Shown here: positions 25,338 through 35,783 of the stretch, one piece after another
How the letters are laid out: the number at the start of each line of letters is the position of its first letter
How positions within the stretch are numbered: position 1 is the first letter of the stretch
Assembly (NCBI RefSeq): GCF_001282685.1
Contig: NZ_LN875035.1
Span: 509,001 to 573,000, forward strand
Direction: 5' to 3'
From: Niameybacter massiliensis
GTDB taxonomy: Bacteria > Bacillota > Clostridia > Lachnospirales > Cellulosilyticaceae
Length of the DNA: 64,000 bases
Program-made: the position numbers and the translations under genes
Notes under the pieces: model-generated
What the model saw: the letters and a program-made list of their open reading frames with translations, nothing else
Database searches by the model: none
Told to the model about the DNA's origin: nothing

Positions 25338-26476
25338 CTATTTTTCTTATATTCATAAATACGATCAATATAAATTTTAATCAGTGCAGCAACGGGTGCT
25401 GATAAAATCATTCCCATACCGCCATAATAACTGCCACCTATGATCACTACAATTAAAATCCACACAGGTGGTAAACCAATTTTATCTCCTACTACTTTAG
25501 GCTCAATAAAATTCCCATCAATTTGTTGATAAAGTAGTAATAAAATACATCCTGTTACCCCCAAGGATACACTGTCTAATAATCCCAGAATTAAAGCAAG
25601 CACTGCACCTACTAGTGGTCCTACATAGGGAATCATATTGGTAATCCCTGCCACTGTTCCAATAAGTACAGCAAAAGGATGACCGATCATGAGCATGAGT
25701 GCCGTTGAAATCACACCTACGATTATTCCCGCTAATAGGGTTCCAACAATAAAACCACCTATAATTTCATCTATATCCCCAAGTACGACTTGTACATATT
25801 TTTTTATTTTAGGTGAAAAGATAACATCTCCAAAACGATCCATTGCCTTAAATAAACGTTCTTTATCTTTTAAGAAATAGAAGGTTAGGATTAATGTGGC
25901 AACAAAGTCAATGACTGCCCCACCTAAGTTTCCTATAACTTTACCTACATAGCCTGCTAATGTTAGAATAAAGTCTTTCGACTGAATCAACACATTGAAA
26001 TCACTTTTAGCATTTTCTAAAGTATGGTTAAGTTCTAATAATGCTGCTTTAAAAGGTTCTCCCAGTTGTAGATTACTTCTAAGAAGCTTTTGTACATTCT
26101 CTACAATTGGTGGCACTAGAAAATGGATAAGAAGCATAAGTGATGCGCCTACTATTACAAAGACAATCACAATACTTAAAAGTCTTACGCCCAGCTCTAT
26201 CCCTTTAAATGACTTATTTTTACAACACTTATTTATAAGCGTTGTTAATTTTCCTTCAATAAATTTCATCGGACGATACAATATATATGCTAAGGCAAAA
26301 GCATATATAATTGGTGATATAACATCTAAAAATCTCCCCGTTCCACTGGTTACAACCTGTGTAATTATCTTCCCATTTTTAAACAACGTATAAATCCCAA
26401 ATACAAGTACTATCATAATGAGCAAAAATATACCTTGTTCTACGTACTTTTTATACTTTGCTAGCCATTCTTTCAT
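25325..26476 (-). CDS. AI-2E family transporter (YtvI/TqsA-like membrane protein)
   Basis: 383 residues with about eight membrane helices in the AI-2E (PF01594) pattern: two N-terminal helices, one near 95-120, a soluble segment, then a C-terminal cluster with the conserved GMIPYVGPLVGA-like stretch (here NMIPYVGPLVGA near 280) and a LYQQIDGNFIEPKVVG motif near 315. Some family members export autoinducer-2; others are Na+/H+ antiporters or of unknown function, so the substrate is open. Monocistronic, with its own terminator. Confidence 0.88.
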   Translation of the reverse strand: MKEWLAKYKKYVEQGIFLLIMIVLVFGIYTLFKNGKIITQVVTSGTGRFLDVISPIIYAFALAYILYRPMKFIEGKLTTLINKCCKNKSFKGIELGVRLLSIVIVFVIVGASLMLLIHFLVPPIVENVQKLLRSNLQLGEPFKAALLELNHTLENAKSDFNVLIQSKDFILTLAGYVGKVIGNLGGAVIDFVATLILTFYFLKDKERLFKAMDRFGDVIFSPKIKKYVQVVLGDIDEIIGGFIVGTLLAGIIVGVISTALMLMIGHPFAVLIGTVAGITNMIPYVGPLVGAVLALILGLLDSVSLGVTGCILLLLYQQIDGNFIEPKVVGDKIGLPPVWILIVVIIGGSYYGGMGMILSAPVAALIKIYIDRIYEYKKNRASQ

Positions 26477-26596
26477 GTCCTTTTATGTCCTTTCCTCATG
26501 AATACTTATACATTATATACTATAAAGTATAATTAACCTATTCTTTTTTAAAGTGAGCATATGAAACAAAGCATGAGAAATAGGCTTCTACAAAAT

Positions 26597-26628
26597 GAAA
26601 AAGATCCTCCCATTTTTATAGGAGGACC
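26597..26628 (-). terminator. Terminator of the araABD operon
   Basis: An 8-bp stem (26603-26610 with 26621-26628, one G-U) followed by TTTTTC on the minus strand, 19 bases past the araD stop. Confidence 0.8.
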
Positions 26629-26646
26629 TGCATATCTTTTTATTGA

Positions 26647-27345
26647 TTAGCTGATTTGTTTTTGACCATAATAAGCATTTTTTCCATGCTTTCTTAAGAA
26701 ATGTTTATCTAGTAATGCTTGTTGCATATTGGCCATATCTTGAGCTAGTAAAGCTGTATGGAAAGCCATTTTACTTACTTCTTCAAGTACAACTGAATGA
26801 TACACTGCATCAGCAGGTGTTTTTCCCCAAGTAAAAGGACCATGTTCTCTTACAAGTACAGCTGGCACTTCTAAGGCAGGAATATCTTTGAAGGTTTCCA
26901 CAATCACCTTACCTGTTTCTTTTTCATATTCTCCTGCAATTTCTTCAGGTGTCATAGCACGTGTACATGGTACAGCACCATAGAAATAGTCTGCATGTGT
27001 AGTACCCATAGCAGGTAAGGATCTACCTGCTTGTGCAAAGCTTACTGCCATAGAAGAATGTGTATGCACAACTCCTCCAACTTCAGGGAATGCTTTATAG
27101 ATTTCAAGATGTGTTGGTGTATCTGAGGAAGGATTTAATGTTCCTTCTACCACATTGCCTTCTAAATCTACAACAACCATATCCTCTACTTTAAGGTGGT
27201 CGTATTCTACACCACTTGGTTTGATGACTACAAGTCCTGTCGCTCTATCAATCCCACTCACATTACCCCAAGTATAAACAACAAGACCTTGTTTAGGAAG
27301 GTCTAAGTTAGCTTCCCATACTTCTTGTTTGAGCTTTTCTAACAT
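26647..27345 (-). CDS. araD: L-ribulose-5-phosphate 4-epimerase
   Basis: 232 residues, the usual AraD length, class II aldolase fold. The zinc-binding HTH motif is at about 96-98 and the third histidine in REHGPFTW (about 168). The substrate-phosphate-binding N-terminal segment [10 protein letters not shown] is present. It converts L-ribulose-5-phosphate to D-xylulose-5-phosphate, the last step of arabinose catabolism. Two bases separate it from araB, with GGGAG ahead of the start. It is the last gene of the operon and is followed by a terminator. Confidence 0.96.
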   Translation of the reverse strand: MLEKLKQEVWEANLDLPKQGLVVYTWGNVSGIDRATGLVVIKPSGVEYDHLKVEDMVVVDLEGNVVEGTLNPSSDTPTHLEIYKAFPEVGGVVHTHSSMAVSFAQAGRSLPAMGTTHADYFYGAVPCTRAMTPEEIAGEYEKETGKVIVETFKDIPALEVPAVLVREHGPFTWGKTPADAVYHSVVLEEVSKMAFHTALLAQDMANMQQALLDKHFLRKHGKNAYYGQKQIS

Positions 27346-27347
27346 TT

Positions 27348-28985
27348 TTACATGCTCCCTTCAATGAACGTTCCAACTTCTAGATACTTTTCATAAAGTT
27401 TATTATAAACTTCTACCATTTCAGGTTGTGGCAAATAAACTTTTTCTGTTGGGCTCGCCATATGACGTTGTGCTTCTTCCACATTGCCATAAATGCCTCC
27501 AACAACAGATGCAAAGATAGATGCACCTAAGGCTACTGCTTGTTCCGACTCGCATACATTGATTGGCATACCTAATACATTAGCTACAATTTGCATATTG
27601 AGTGCTGATTTCTTTGCTACACCACCAATAGCAATGACTTCATTAATGACTACACCACATGCTCTAAAGCGTTCAACAATGGCACGTGCACCATATGCGG
27701 TTGCTTCAATAAGCGCACGATAGATATGAGGTGCTTCTGTGCCTAAATGAATGCCTAAAATAGCGCCTTTTAAATTCTGATTGGCATAAGGTGTACGTCT
27801 TCCATTCATCCAGTCAATGGCCATCACACCACTTTCTAATGGATTTACCTCGTTTGCTGCTTTTTCAAGTTCTACAAGTAACTTACTTTCAATTTCTTCA
27901 CGTTTTTCTGGTTCTACAGCTTGAAGAGGCCATGCTAAAAGACGTTTATACCACGCATACACATCACCAAAAGCGGATTGCCCTGCTTCCATTCCAAGCA
28001 TGCCACGAATAACAGAGCCATCTACTTGACCACAGATCCCTTCAACTAATGTATCTTTCATCACATCCATATTCTCAATTAAGATATCACAAGTAGAAGT
28101 TCCCATTACTTTAACAAGGGCATTAGGGCGAATATTTCCTCCTACAGCCCCCATATGGCAATCAAATGCACCGCATCCTACTTTTACGCCTTGTGGTAAA
28201 CCTAATGTCTCAGCCCATTCAGGTGCGATCACACCTGCTACTTCATCTGCTGTATATGTATCTTCAAACAATCTTCCACGAAGACCAGCTAAAAGTGGAT
28301 CAATCCCTGCAAAGAATGTTTCACTTGGAAGACCATTATACGCTTGATGCCACATGGCTTTATGACCTGCAGCACAACGACTACGTTTAATCTGAGCGGC
28401 ATCTTTAACACCTGTTAAGAGTGCTGGTATCCAATCACAATGTTCAACCCAGCTATAAGCTTCTTCTTTTACCGCTTGATCTTCCCTAAGGGTTTTTAAA
28501 ATTTTTGCCCAAAACCATTCTGAAGAGTAAACACTTCCTATATATTGTGTATAGTCAATTCCGCCCCATGTTTTTGCATAGTGGTTAATCTCACTTGCTT
28601 CTTTAGTCGCTGTATGATCTTTCCATAAGATAAACATAGCATGTGGATTTTCGCTAAACTCAGGAAGAAGTGCTAAAGGTGTTCCTTCTTTGTTTACTGC
28701 ACATGGTGTAGAACCTGTTGTATCTACACTAAGGCCTACAATATTTTGTGCAACTTCAGGACCTACTACTTTTACAGTTTCCTTGATTACTGTTTTAAGC
28801 CCTTCTACATAGTCTAATGGATGTTGTCTAAACTGTGCTTTTGCAGGATTACAATATAATCCTTGCTTCCATCTTGGATAGTAGAAAACATGACTTGCTA
28901 ATTCTTTACCACTCATTGGATCTACAATAACACCTCTACATGAGTCACTGCCGTAATCAATACCGATAACATATTTTTTATCCAT
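27348..28985 (-). CDS. araB: L-ribulokinase
   Basis: 545 residues from ATG 28985, eight bases after AAGGAG; a GTG nine bases earlier abuts that site and is unlikely. FGGY-family sugar kinase: the N-terminal DYGSDSCRG phosphate-binding loop, a catalytic [12 protein letters not shown] (about 275), the FGGY signature region [20 protein letters not shown] (about 447), and a trailing ALGAS. It phosphorylates L-ribulose. Four bases separate it from araA upstream. Confidence 0.96.
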   Translation of the reverse strand: MDKKYVIGIDYGSDSCRGVIVDPMSGKELASHVFYYPRWKQGLYCNPAKAQFRQHPLDYVEGLKTVIKETVKVVGPEVAQNIVGLSVDTTGSTPCAVNKEGTPLALLPEFSENPHAMFILWKDHTATKEASEINHYAKTWGGIDYTQYIGSVYSSEWFWAKILKTLREDQAVKEEAYSWVEHCDWIPALLTGVKDAAQIKRSRCAAGHKAMWHQAYNGLPSETFFAGIDPLLAGLRGRLFEDTYTADEVAGVIAPEWAETLGLPQGVKVGCGAFDCHMGAVGGNIRPNALVKVMGTSTCDILIENMDVMKDTLVEGICGQVDGSVIRGMLGMEAGQSAFGDVYAWYKRLLAWPLQAVEPEKREEIESKLLVELEKAANEVNPLESGVMAIDWMNGRRTPYANQNLKGAILGIHLGTEAPHIYRALIEATAYGARAIVERFRACGVVINEVIAIGGVAKKSALNMQIVANVLGMPINVCESEQAVALGASIFASVVGGIYGNVEEAQRHMASPTEKVYLPQPEMVEVYNKLYEKYLEVGTFIEGSM

Positions 28986-28997
28986 ATTCTCCACTCC

Positions 28998-30479
28998 TTA
29001 TCTTAGTTTCCAGAGTAATTCATTGGTTTTTAATGCTTGTTTGAAAGAAAGTATATCTGTTTTATCATTAATGACTACATACTCAATATCCATCATTTCT
29101 GCCCAATCTACTAAATCTTCAGCTGTTACTTCATATGAGAATACTGTATGGTGAGCGCCACCTGCCAAAATCCAAGCTGTAGCCCCTACTTCCATAGAAG
29201 GTTTAAGTTTCCACAATGTACGTGCAACAGGTAACTTAGGCATATCTTTTTCAACTGCCACCCCTTCTACTTCTGCTATAATCAATCTAAATCTGCCTCC
29301 CATATCAATAAGGCATGCACATACAGCTTCCCCTTTTCCACCATTAAAGACTAAACGTGCTGGTGGCTCTTTATCTCCAATACTAAGTGGATGTACTTCA
29401 ATTTGTGGTTTTGTACTAGATATGGTTGGACATACTTCAAGCATGTGGGCACCAAGTACCATCTCTTCACCATTTACTAGGTTATAAGTATAGTCTTCCA
29501 TAAACGATGTCCCTTTGTTATCTGCAATTACTTTCATAACACGTGTTAAGGCTGCTACTTTCCAGTCCCCTTCTCCACCATAGCCATAACCTTTTTCCAT
29601 AAGTCTTTGTGTTGCAAGCCCTGGCAATTGTTTCATACCATGTAAGTCTTGGAATGTGTTTGTAAAGGCACTGCACTCATTTGCCTCTAAGAAACGTTCC
29701 ATAGCAATCTCCATTTTTGCTTGCTCTTTTACATTTTCAAAAAGTGGTGTACCTTCTTGACAGTCTGCAGCAAAAGTATAGTTTGCTTTGTATACTTCAA
29801 TGAGTTTAGCAAGGTCTTCTTCTGTTACTTTATTCATTTCTTCTACTAAATCACCTACGCCATAACCATTAATAGACCATCCGAATTTTACTTGTGCTTC
29901 TACTTTGTCACCTTCTGTAACAGCTACTTCTCTCATGTTATCACCAAATCTTGCGACTTTAAGAAGGTGTCCTAAACTTGCTGCTTTTGCAACACGTGCC
30001 CATTTTCCAATTTGTTGTTGTACACGTTCTTCTTCAAAGTAACCGACAACCACTTTGCGGTTAATGCCCATACGTGTATAGATAAATCCATGTTCGCGGT
30101 CCCCATGAGCTGATTGATTTAAATTCATAAAATCCATATCAATGCTTTCCCATGGAATCGCTTGATTTCGTTGTGTATGTAAATGTAATACAGGTTTTGT
30201 AAGCAACTTTAATCCGTTAATCCACATTTTTGATGGTGAAAATGTATGCATCCAAGTAATAACCCCTACACAACTTTCATGATTGCTTGCTGCCATACAT
30301 GTATCTCTAATTTGTTCTGGTGTTGTCACTGTAGGTTTCCATACAATCTCTAATGAAATATGTGAAGATTGATTCAGTGACTCTACAATATATTTTGCAT
30401 CTTCTGCAACTTGTTTTAAACATTCTTCACCATAAAGATGTTGACTTCCTGTAATAAACCATATTTTTTGTTTACTCAT
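28998..30479 (-). CDS. araA: L-arabinose isomerase
   Basis: 493 residues, normal for AraA. Visible catalytic/metal motifs correspond to the E. coli residues E306 (GEGDWK), E333 (MEDYTY), H350 (GAHMLEVCP) and H450 (AGGAHHTVF). It isomerises L-arabinose to L-ribulose in the cytoplasm. It is the first gene of the operon araA-araB-araD, preceded by AAGGAG. A candidate promoter overlapped by a palindrome lies at 30535-30565, about 55-85 bases upstream. Confidence 0.97.
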   Translation of the reverse strand: MSKQKIWFITGSQHLYGEECLKQVAEDAKYIVESLNQSSHISLEIVWKPTVTTPEQIRDTCMAASNHESCVGVITWMHTFSPSKMWINGLKLLTKPVLHLHTQRNQAIPWESIDMDFMNLNQSAHGDREHGFIYTRMGINRKVVVGYFEEERVQQQIGKWARVAKAASLGHLLKVARFGDNMREVAVTEGDKVEAQVKFGWSINGYGVGDLVEEMNKVTEEDLAKLIEVYKANYTFAADCQEGTPLFENVKEQAKMEIAMERFLEANECSAFTNTFQDLHGMKQLPGLATQRLMEKGYGYGGEGDWKVAALTRVMKVIADNKGTSFMEDYTYNLVNGEEMVLGAHMLEVCPTISSTKPQIEVHPLSIGDKEPPARLVFNGGKGEAVCACLIDMGGRFRLIIAEVEGVAVEKDMPKLPVARTLWKLKPSMEVGATAWILAGGAHHTVFSYEVTAEDLVDWAEMMDIEYVVINDKTDILSFKQALKTNELLWKLR

Positions 30480-30534
30480 TTTATCGCTCCTTATTCATTT
30501 TCATTCTTGTTGTTTACCTCTTGTTTACTAATTT

Positions 30535-30593
30535 ATCATATCTATTTGTAATATTCAATACAAATTTCATAAATTTTTATATTTATTTGTACG
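30535..30593 (-). promoter_or_regulatory. Candidate araA promoter with overlapping operator palindrome
   Basis: On the minus strand a -35 TTGTAT (30558-30563), a 17-base spacer and a -10 TATGAT (30535-30540) lie 56 bases before the start codon. The inverted repeat ATTTGTA...TACAAAT (30544-30550 / 30559-30565) covers the spacer and the -35 box. A half site ATTTGTACG at 30585-30593 equals one arm of the AraR box known in Bacillus subtilis. In the rest of the 321-base divergent spacer (30480-30800) I see AT-rich sequence, four GTTTAC motifs and the LacI-gene promoter, but no gene. Confidence 0.5.
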
Positions 30594-30733
30594 ATTATAC
30601 TTAAACGTTGATTTATATAGTTACATTTCTCTTTTTATCATGCTAAATTTATTTTTCAAGTTTTAAACCCTTTATTTTCAACCTTTTTGTTTAGTTCACA
30701 CATTATCTATCTCTATTTTTCCATTATTCTTTA

Positions 30734-30776
30734 TTGACTTTAATATATTTTTTGTTTACCATTTAGTTTATCAAAC
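30734..30776 (+). promoter_or_regulatory. Candidate promoter and operator of the LacI-family gene
   Basis: TTGACT (30734-30739), a 17-base spacer and a weak -10 TACCAT (30757-30762). The short palindrome GTTTATCAAAC at 30766-30776 sits where transcription would begin, consistent with autorepression by a LacI-type protein. This rests on base patterns only. Confidence 0.35.
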
Positions 30777-30800
30777 AGTTTACTACGAAAGGAGTACATT

Positions 30801-31817
30801 ATGGCTACCATACGAGAACTCGCAAAAATGTGTGGTGTCTCCCCTGCTACTGTATCTCGTGTTCTTAATCATGATGAAACGATTAGCGTTTCTAAAGAGA
30901 CACGTAAACGCATCTTTGAAACAGCGGAACTTGTCTCTTATCAAAAACCTTCTCGTTCTAAAAAAGATGACCAATCCTCTTATACTGTGGGCTTGGTCCA
31001 TTGGTTCGACGAGCTACAAGAGCTTAATGACCCTTACTTTATTTCTATTCGTATGGGAATTGAAGAACTTTGTAACACCCATGCTATTCAACTGATTAAA
31101 ATCTTTAATTCTGACACTTTAGAAGCTAACTTCCCACAAGTGTCGTTAGATGGACTTATTGTTTTAGGGAAATTTCCTGACGAACACATTGAGCAATTTA
31201 AAAAATACGCACCCCATATTGTGTTTATTCATTCCAATGAACAACATTTTGATTATGACTGCGTAAAAGCTGATTTTACGAATATTACCCTTCATGTCTT
31301 ACAACATATTGTAGACAAAGGTCATACTAGGATTGGTTTTATTGGAGGACATGAAATACTGCCCTTTTCTAATACACCACTAGAAGATGAAAGAGAACAA
31401 ACCTTTAAGGATTATTTAACTAAAATAGGACTTTATAATCCTGACTATGTTCTTATTGGCTCTTTCGACTTTCATAGTGGTTATACCCTTATGGGACAAT
31501 TATTAAAGTCTTGTAAGGATCATTTACCAACTTGTATATTTGCTGCTAGTGACACCCTTGCTATTGGTGCCTTACGTGCCATTAATGAAGCGGGTCTATC
31601 TGTACCTAAAGATATAAAAATCATTGGTTGTAACGATATTCCAACTTCTCAGTACACTTCGCCTACGCTTTCTACTATAAAAATCTATACTGAACTTATG
31701 GGGCAAATAGGTATCAAACTTTTACTAGAACGTATTTCCGGTGAACGTACAGAATCTTTAAAAGTGACTGTACCGCACAAAATTATTCTTAGAGAAAGCT
31801 TTAACTCATTTAATTAA
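30801..31817 (+). CDS. LacI/GalR-family transcriptional regulator, probably of pentose genes
   Basis: 338 residues. A LacI helix-turn-helix occupies the N-terminus ([23 protein letters not shown], residues 3-25), then the hinge and a periplasmic-binding-protein-like effector domain from about residue 60 ([10 protein letters not shown]...) with the typical [18 protein letters not shown] near 285. It is divergent from araA and 22 bases ahead of transaldolase, so it likely controls both arms. Arabinose control in B. subtilis uses AraR, which has a GntR-type DNA-binding domain; here the binding domain is clearly LacI-type. The inducer (arabinose, xylose or a phosphate ester) is not known. Confidence 0.92.
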   Translation: MATIRELAKMCGVSPATVSRVLNHDETISVSKETRKRIFETAELVSYQKPSRSKKDDQSSYTVGLVHWFDELQELNDPYFISIRMGIEELCNTHAIQLIKIFNSDTLEANFPQVSLDGLIVLGKFPDEHIEQFKKYAPHIVFIHSNEQHFDYDCVKADFTNITLHVLQHIVDKGHTRIGFIGGHEILPFSNTPLEDEREQTFKDYLTKIGLYNPDYVLIGSFDFHSGYTLMGQLLKSCKDHLPTCIFAASDTLAIGALRAINEAGLSVPKDIKIIGCNDIPTSQYTSPTLSTIKIYTELMGQIGIKLLLERISGERTESLKVTVPHKIILRESFNSFN

Positions 31818-31839
31818 TCAAATTTTAGGAGGTTTTATT

Positions 31840-32502
31840 ATGAAGTTATTTATTGATACTGCGAATACAAAAGATATTGCTATGGCCAATGAATTAGGTG
31901 TTATCTGTGGGGTAACAACGAATCCTTCACTTATTGCAAAAGAAGGTCTTGTTTTTGAAGAAGTGATTAAAGAGATTACAACTATTGTAGATGGTCCTAT
32001 TAGTGCAGAAGTTTTATCACTTGAAGCACCTGGTATGATAGAAGAAGCACTTAAACTTGCTAGCATTCATCCAAATATCGTTATCAAACTCCCAATGACT
32101 TTAGAAGGTCTAAAAGCAACCAAAATCCTTTCTAGCAAAAATATCAAAACAAACGTTACCCTTGTCTTTTCTGCAAACCAAGCCCTTCTTGCTGCACGTG
32201 CAGGTGCTACATATGTAAGTCCATTTGTTGGACGCCTTGATGACATTGGTTTTGATGGAAATGTTCTTATTAAGGATATTGCTGAAATCTTTGAAACACA
32301 TAAAATAAAGACTGAAATTATTGCAGCAAGTGTACGTAACCCTATTCATGTATTAGAATCGGCTAAAGCTGGTGCACATATTGCAACTGTTCCTTATAGT
32401 GTTATTAAACAAATGGTGAATCACCCACTTACTACAGCAGGGATCGAAAGATTTATGGCTGACTGGGCTGGTCTTACGGAGGTACTTAACAATGAGAAAT
32501 AA
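31840..32502 (+). CDS. tal: Transaldolase, short (TalC/FSA-like) type
   Basis: 220 residues, the length of the small decameric transaldolase/fructose-6-phosphate aldolase group. The N-terminus [10 protein letters not shown] and [11 protein letters not shown] (about 28-38), the Schiff-base lysine in NIVIKLPMT (about 84), and [11 protein letters not shown] (about 130) are all characteristic. It exchanges C3 units in the non-oxidative pentose phosphate pathway. The gene lies between the LacI regulator and transketolase, whose start codon lies inside its last codons (11-base overlap), so the two are coupled. AGGAGG precedes ATG 31840. FSA activity cannot be excluded. Confidence 0.94.
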   Translation: MKLFIDTANTKDIAMANELGVICGVTTNPSLIAKEGLVFEEVIKEITTIVDGPISAEVLSLEAPGMIEEALKLASIHPNIVIKLPMTLEGLKATKILSSKNIKTNVTLVFSANQALLAARAGATYVSPFVGRLDDIGFDGNVLIKDIAEIFETHKIKTEIIAASVRNPIHVLESAKAGAHIATVPYSVIKQMVNHPLTTAGIERFMADWAGLTEVLNNEK

Positions 32503-34471
32503 TCAAGCAATTAACACCCTTCGTGCCCTTGCTGCTGATGCTGTTCAAGCAGCAAACTCTGGACACCCTGGCTTACCACTGGGTGCTGCACCTATTGTGT
32601 ATACTTTATGGCAAGAACACATGAACCATAATCCTCACAATCCTAAATGGCCTAACCGTGACCGCTTTATCTTATCAGCAGGACATGGTTCTGCCCTTCT
32701 TTATGCTGCCTTACATCTTTTTGACTACGGGCTTACAACTGAGGATCTTAAAAACTTCCGTCAAGAAAACTCTCTTACACCAGGTCACCCTGAATATGCC
32801 CATACAAAAGGGGTAGAAATGACTACTGGCCCTCTTGGTCAAGGCGTTGCATCTGCTGTTGGTTTTGCTATGGCCGAGGCACATATGGCAGCTCACTTTA
32901 ACCGTCCTAACTTCCCTATTGTTGATCATTATACTTATGCACTTGTCGGTGACGGCTGCCTTATGGAAGGGATTTCTTATGAAGCCCTTTCTCTTGCAGG
33001 TACACTTAAACTTGATAAATTAATCGTTTTATACGATTCAAATAATATTACGATTGAAGGCTCTACTTCTCTTGCCTTTACTGAAAACGTACGTAGTCGC
33101 ATGGAAGCGCAAGGCTTCCACACTCAACTTGTAGAAGATGGTAACGATACAGCTGCTATTTCTTCAGCCATCGCCCAGGCAAAAGCTACAAAAGACAAAC
33201 CAAGTTTTATTGAAATTAAAACACAAATTGGATATGGTTGTGCACAAAAGGTAGGTAAGGCAAGTGCACACGGTGAACCTCTTGGCAAAGATAATATTGC
33301 CCAAATGAAAATTGACTTAGGACTTCCGGTCCAAGACTTCTACGTGAGTGACGAACTTCGTAAGGATATGGATGCCTTTTGTCAAACTGCCTACGAAAAA
33401 GAAGCTAATTGGAACTGGAATTTTGAAGCTTATAAAGCCGAATATCCTGAACTCGCTAAAGAATGGGAAGACTGGCACACCCCTACTTCTTATAGCTTAG
33501 AAGATCTTTATGCCAACTATAGTGATCCTTCAAAATCTCTTGCTACACGTCAAGCCTCTTATGAAGTAATCAATGAGCTTGCTAAACGTGTTCCTAACTT
33601 TATTGGGGGTTCTGCTGACCTTGCACCTTCAACGAAGACATATATGGCTAATAAAGGAGACTTTAGTGCTGGGGATTACACAGGGCATAACCTCCACTTT
33701 GGTATTCGTGAACATGCCATGGCCGCTATTGCTAATGGTATGGCCTTATACGGTGGTTTAAAAGTTTTCTGCTCCACTTTCTTTGTCTTTAGTGATTACA
33801 TGAAAAATGCGATGCGTCTTTCTGCACTCATGCATTTACCTGTTACCTATGTCCTGACTCATGATAGTATTGGGGTTGGCGAAGACGGACCAACACATCA
33901 ACCGATTGAACACCTTGCAATGTTACGTAGTATGCCTAATATGATTACTTTCCGTCCTGCTGATGCAAAAGAAACCATTGCAGCTTGGGAGTATGCCATG
34001 AATAGCCAAGATGCACCTGTTAGTATTGTCCTTTCAAGACAAAACCTACCTTACCTTGCGAATAGTGGTGAAGAAGCTAAAAAGGGTGCTTATGTTATTG
34101 GTTCATATACAGCTGATGAAGCAGATATCCTCTTAATGGCTACTGGTTCAGAAGTACAACTCATTGAAAAAGCTGCCACACTTCTTGACGAAGCACATAT
34201 TAAAGCTTGTGTCATCAGTATACCTTCTATGGATTTATTCGAGCAACAACCATTAAGTTATAAGCAAAGCATTTTACCAACATCTAATCGTAAACGTCTG
34301 GCTGTAGAAGCCCTTACTTCCTTTGGCTGGGACCGCTATACAGGTTTAGATGGTCGTATTATTTCTCTTGATACTTTTGGTGAATCTGCACCTGCTGATT
34401 TAATTTTCAAGAAACATGGTTTCTGCGTAGAAAATATCGTTGAACAAGTTAAAGCTTACTTACAAGCTTAA
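32492..34471 (+). CDS. tkt: Transketolase
   Basis: 659 residues, full length. The N-terminal thiamine-diphosphate domain has the GDGCLMEG...N motif (about 154-185), then the pyrimidine-binding domain with [16 protein letters not shown] (about 410) and [14 protein letters not shown] (about 460), and a C-terminal domain from about 530. It moves C2 units between pentose and triose phosphates, taking up the xylulose-5-phosphate made by AraD. It overlaps the transaldolase gene by 11 bases and is followed by a strong terminator. The start ATG 32492 follows GGAGG inside tal. Confidence 0.97.
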   Translation: MRNNQAINTLRALAADAVQAANSGHPGLPLGAAPIVYTLWQEHMNHNPHNPKWPNRDRFILSAGHGSALLYAALHLFDYGLTTEDLKNFRQENSLTPGHPEYAHTKGVEMTTGPLGQGVASAVGFAMAEAHMAAHFNRPNFPIVDHYTYALVGDGCLMEGISYEALSLAGTLKLDKLIVLYDSNNITIEGSTSLAFTENVRSRMEAQGFHTQLVEDGNDTAAISSAIAQAKATKDKPSFIEIKTQIGYGCAQKVGKASAHGEPLGKDNIAQMKIDLGLPVQDFYVSDELRKDMDAFCQTAYEKEANWNWNFEAYKAEYPELAKEWEDWHTPTSYSLEDLYANYSDPSKSLATRQASYEVINELAKRVPNFIGGSADLAPSTKTYMANKGDFSAGDYTGHNLHFGIREHAMAAIANGMALYGGLKVFCSTFFVFSDYMKNAMRLSALMHLPVTYVLTHDSIGVGEDGPTHQPIEHLAMLRSMPNMITFRPADAKETIAAWEYAMNSQDAPVSIVLSRQNLPYLANSGEEAKKGAYVIGSYTADEADILLMATGSEVQLIEKAATLLDEAHIKACVISIPSMDLFEQQPLSYKQSILPTSNRKRLAVEALTSFGWDRYTGLDGRIISLDTFGESAPADLIFKKHGFCVENIVEQVKAYLQA

Positions 34472-34486
34472 CGGTAAAATAAATAA

Positions 34487-34535
34487 AGAGCTCTCTAATG
34501 CTAAATTAAAATTCTAGCACTAGAGAGCTCTTTTC
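34487..34535. terminator. Terminator between transketolase and sialidase genes
   Basis: The 11-bp arms 34487-34497 and 34521-34531 pair perfectly, with a further five pairs inside, and TTTT follows. The A-rich left flank makes it usable by both convergent genes. Confidence 0.9.
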
Positions 34536-34537
34536 AT

Positions 34538-35575
34538 TTAAGACTCATAACAATTCATTTCTACTTTATAAAGTTCAATATTACCTCGTCTTTCAACGGC
34601 AATAAAAAGTAGATGATCTAAATGGCAAATACACGTATAACCATCTGTTTCCTCCTCTACCAATATGACATGCTCTTGCCAGTTGATCGTATCCTTAGAA
34701 ACTTTTAGAGTAATTTTTTCCCTTTTCTCCTTAGAGTTTGGATTGACAAATACATAAAGGGGTTGTCCATCAACAGTTATCTTATCAAAACTTCCTTGGC
34801 AAGCATAAGGCTCTACAAGAACACGGCTATCCGTTTCATGAGGTACCCATGTTTTCCCTTTATCGTAGCTTAAATAAACTCTTCTGTAGCTGGCATAACT
34901 TCTACAATTAAGCATTAATATACCTGAATCTAACTCTACAACCTGGCATTCTGAAGAAAACGCCTCTACTCTTCCTCCTGGGAACGCCCATGTATTACCT
35001 CCATCTTCTGAAATCATAATGCAAGATTGAATAGAGGGCACCTCCTGCTCGTTGGTTTTAATTTGACAAGGTACAACTAACGTTCCATCTTCCATTTGTA
35101 TGCCTTTACCTGGAGCTGGGAAAAAGCTTACCATTGTCTCATCCTTTAAGTGTGCCAGACTTCTTTTCGGAGCCCATGTTGCACCATCATCATCTGAATA
35201 GGTATATACCATATAAGCTTCTATTGCACTAGGTTCCTTTGTATGTTCCCATAATGCATTACTATCTACGTTATGTCCAAAGATAAAGACACGATTTGTT
35301 TGTCTATCCACTAAAATACAAGCATCTAATATTCTGGATTTTTCTACGCTACGATGATTACATAGTACTTTCTGTTCTTCTAAAAAAGTATTACCTAAAT
35401 CTAAACTTCTACGTATTCCAATATCAATATTGTCTACATCACTAGAACCATTATAACGAATATCACCCCCAGCGATTAAAACATTATGATTGGTTACTTC
35501 ACAAAATGGTATTCTAAAATACTTCGAATCAAAATTTTCATTAGCTGTCAAATAAGTGGTACATTCTACCTTCAT
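34538..35575 (-). CDS. Sialidase-like (BNR/Asp-box) beta-propeller protein
   Basis: 345 residues. An FRIP motif (FRIPF, about 20-24) provides the first arginine of the sialidase triad, and four Asp boxes (SLDLGNTF, SDDDGATW, SEDGGNTW, SYDKGKTW) mark propeller blades. The fold is thus that of GH33 exo-sialidases or related propellers. There is no signal peptide or anchor, unlike most bacterial sialidases, so it would act inside the cell or on an imported glycan. No sialic-acid catabolic genes (nanA, nanE, nanK) are nearby, so the true substrate is uncertain. Single gene, convergent with tkt. Confidence 0.8.
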   Translation of the reverse strand: MKVECTTYLTANENFDSKYFRIPFCEVTNHNVLIAGGDIRYNGSSDVDNIDIGIRRSLDLGNTFLEEQKVLCNHRSVEKSRILDACILVDRQTNRVFIFGHNVDSNALWEHTKEPSAIEAYMVYTYSDDDGATWAPKRSLAHLKDETMVSFFPAPGKGIQMEDGTLVVPCQIKTNEQEVPSIQSCIMISEDGGNTWAFPGGRVEAFSSECQVVELDSGILMLNCRSYASYRRVYLSYDKGKTWVPHETDSRVLVEPYACQGSFDKITVDGQPLYVFVNPNSKEKREKITLKVSKDTINWQEHVILVEEETDGYTCICHLDHLLFIAVERRGNIELYKVEMNCYES

Positions 35576-35681
35576 CTCAAATTTCCCTTCGTATGAGTTT
35601 TATTATAATTTTTGTACTGCTATTTAAATAGTAACACTAAAATTTTACTTTTTCCACTCTATTTTTTTACTTGTTAATCAC

Positions 35682-35728
35682 AAAAAAAAGAGTTCTAAAA
35701 CGCTATCTTACTTTAGTTTTAGAACTCT
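35682..35728 (-). terminator. Terminator of the sulfotransferase operon
   Basis: 13-bp arms (35689-35701 with 35716-35728) pair perfectly and are followed on the minus strand by seven T residues; the stop of the sulfotransferase gene is 55 bases upstream. Confidence 0.9.
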
Positions 35729-35783
35729 TCTATTCATTTAAGTTAATAGCTATTTATTATATATGACTTGCCTTACTCATTTT

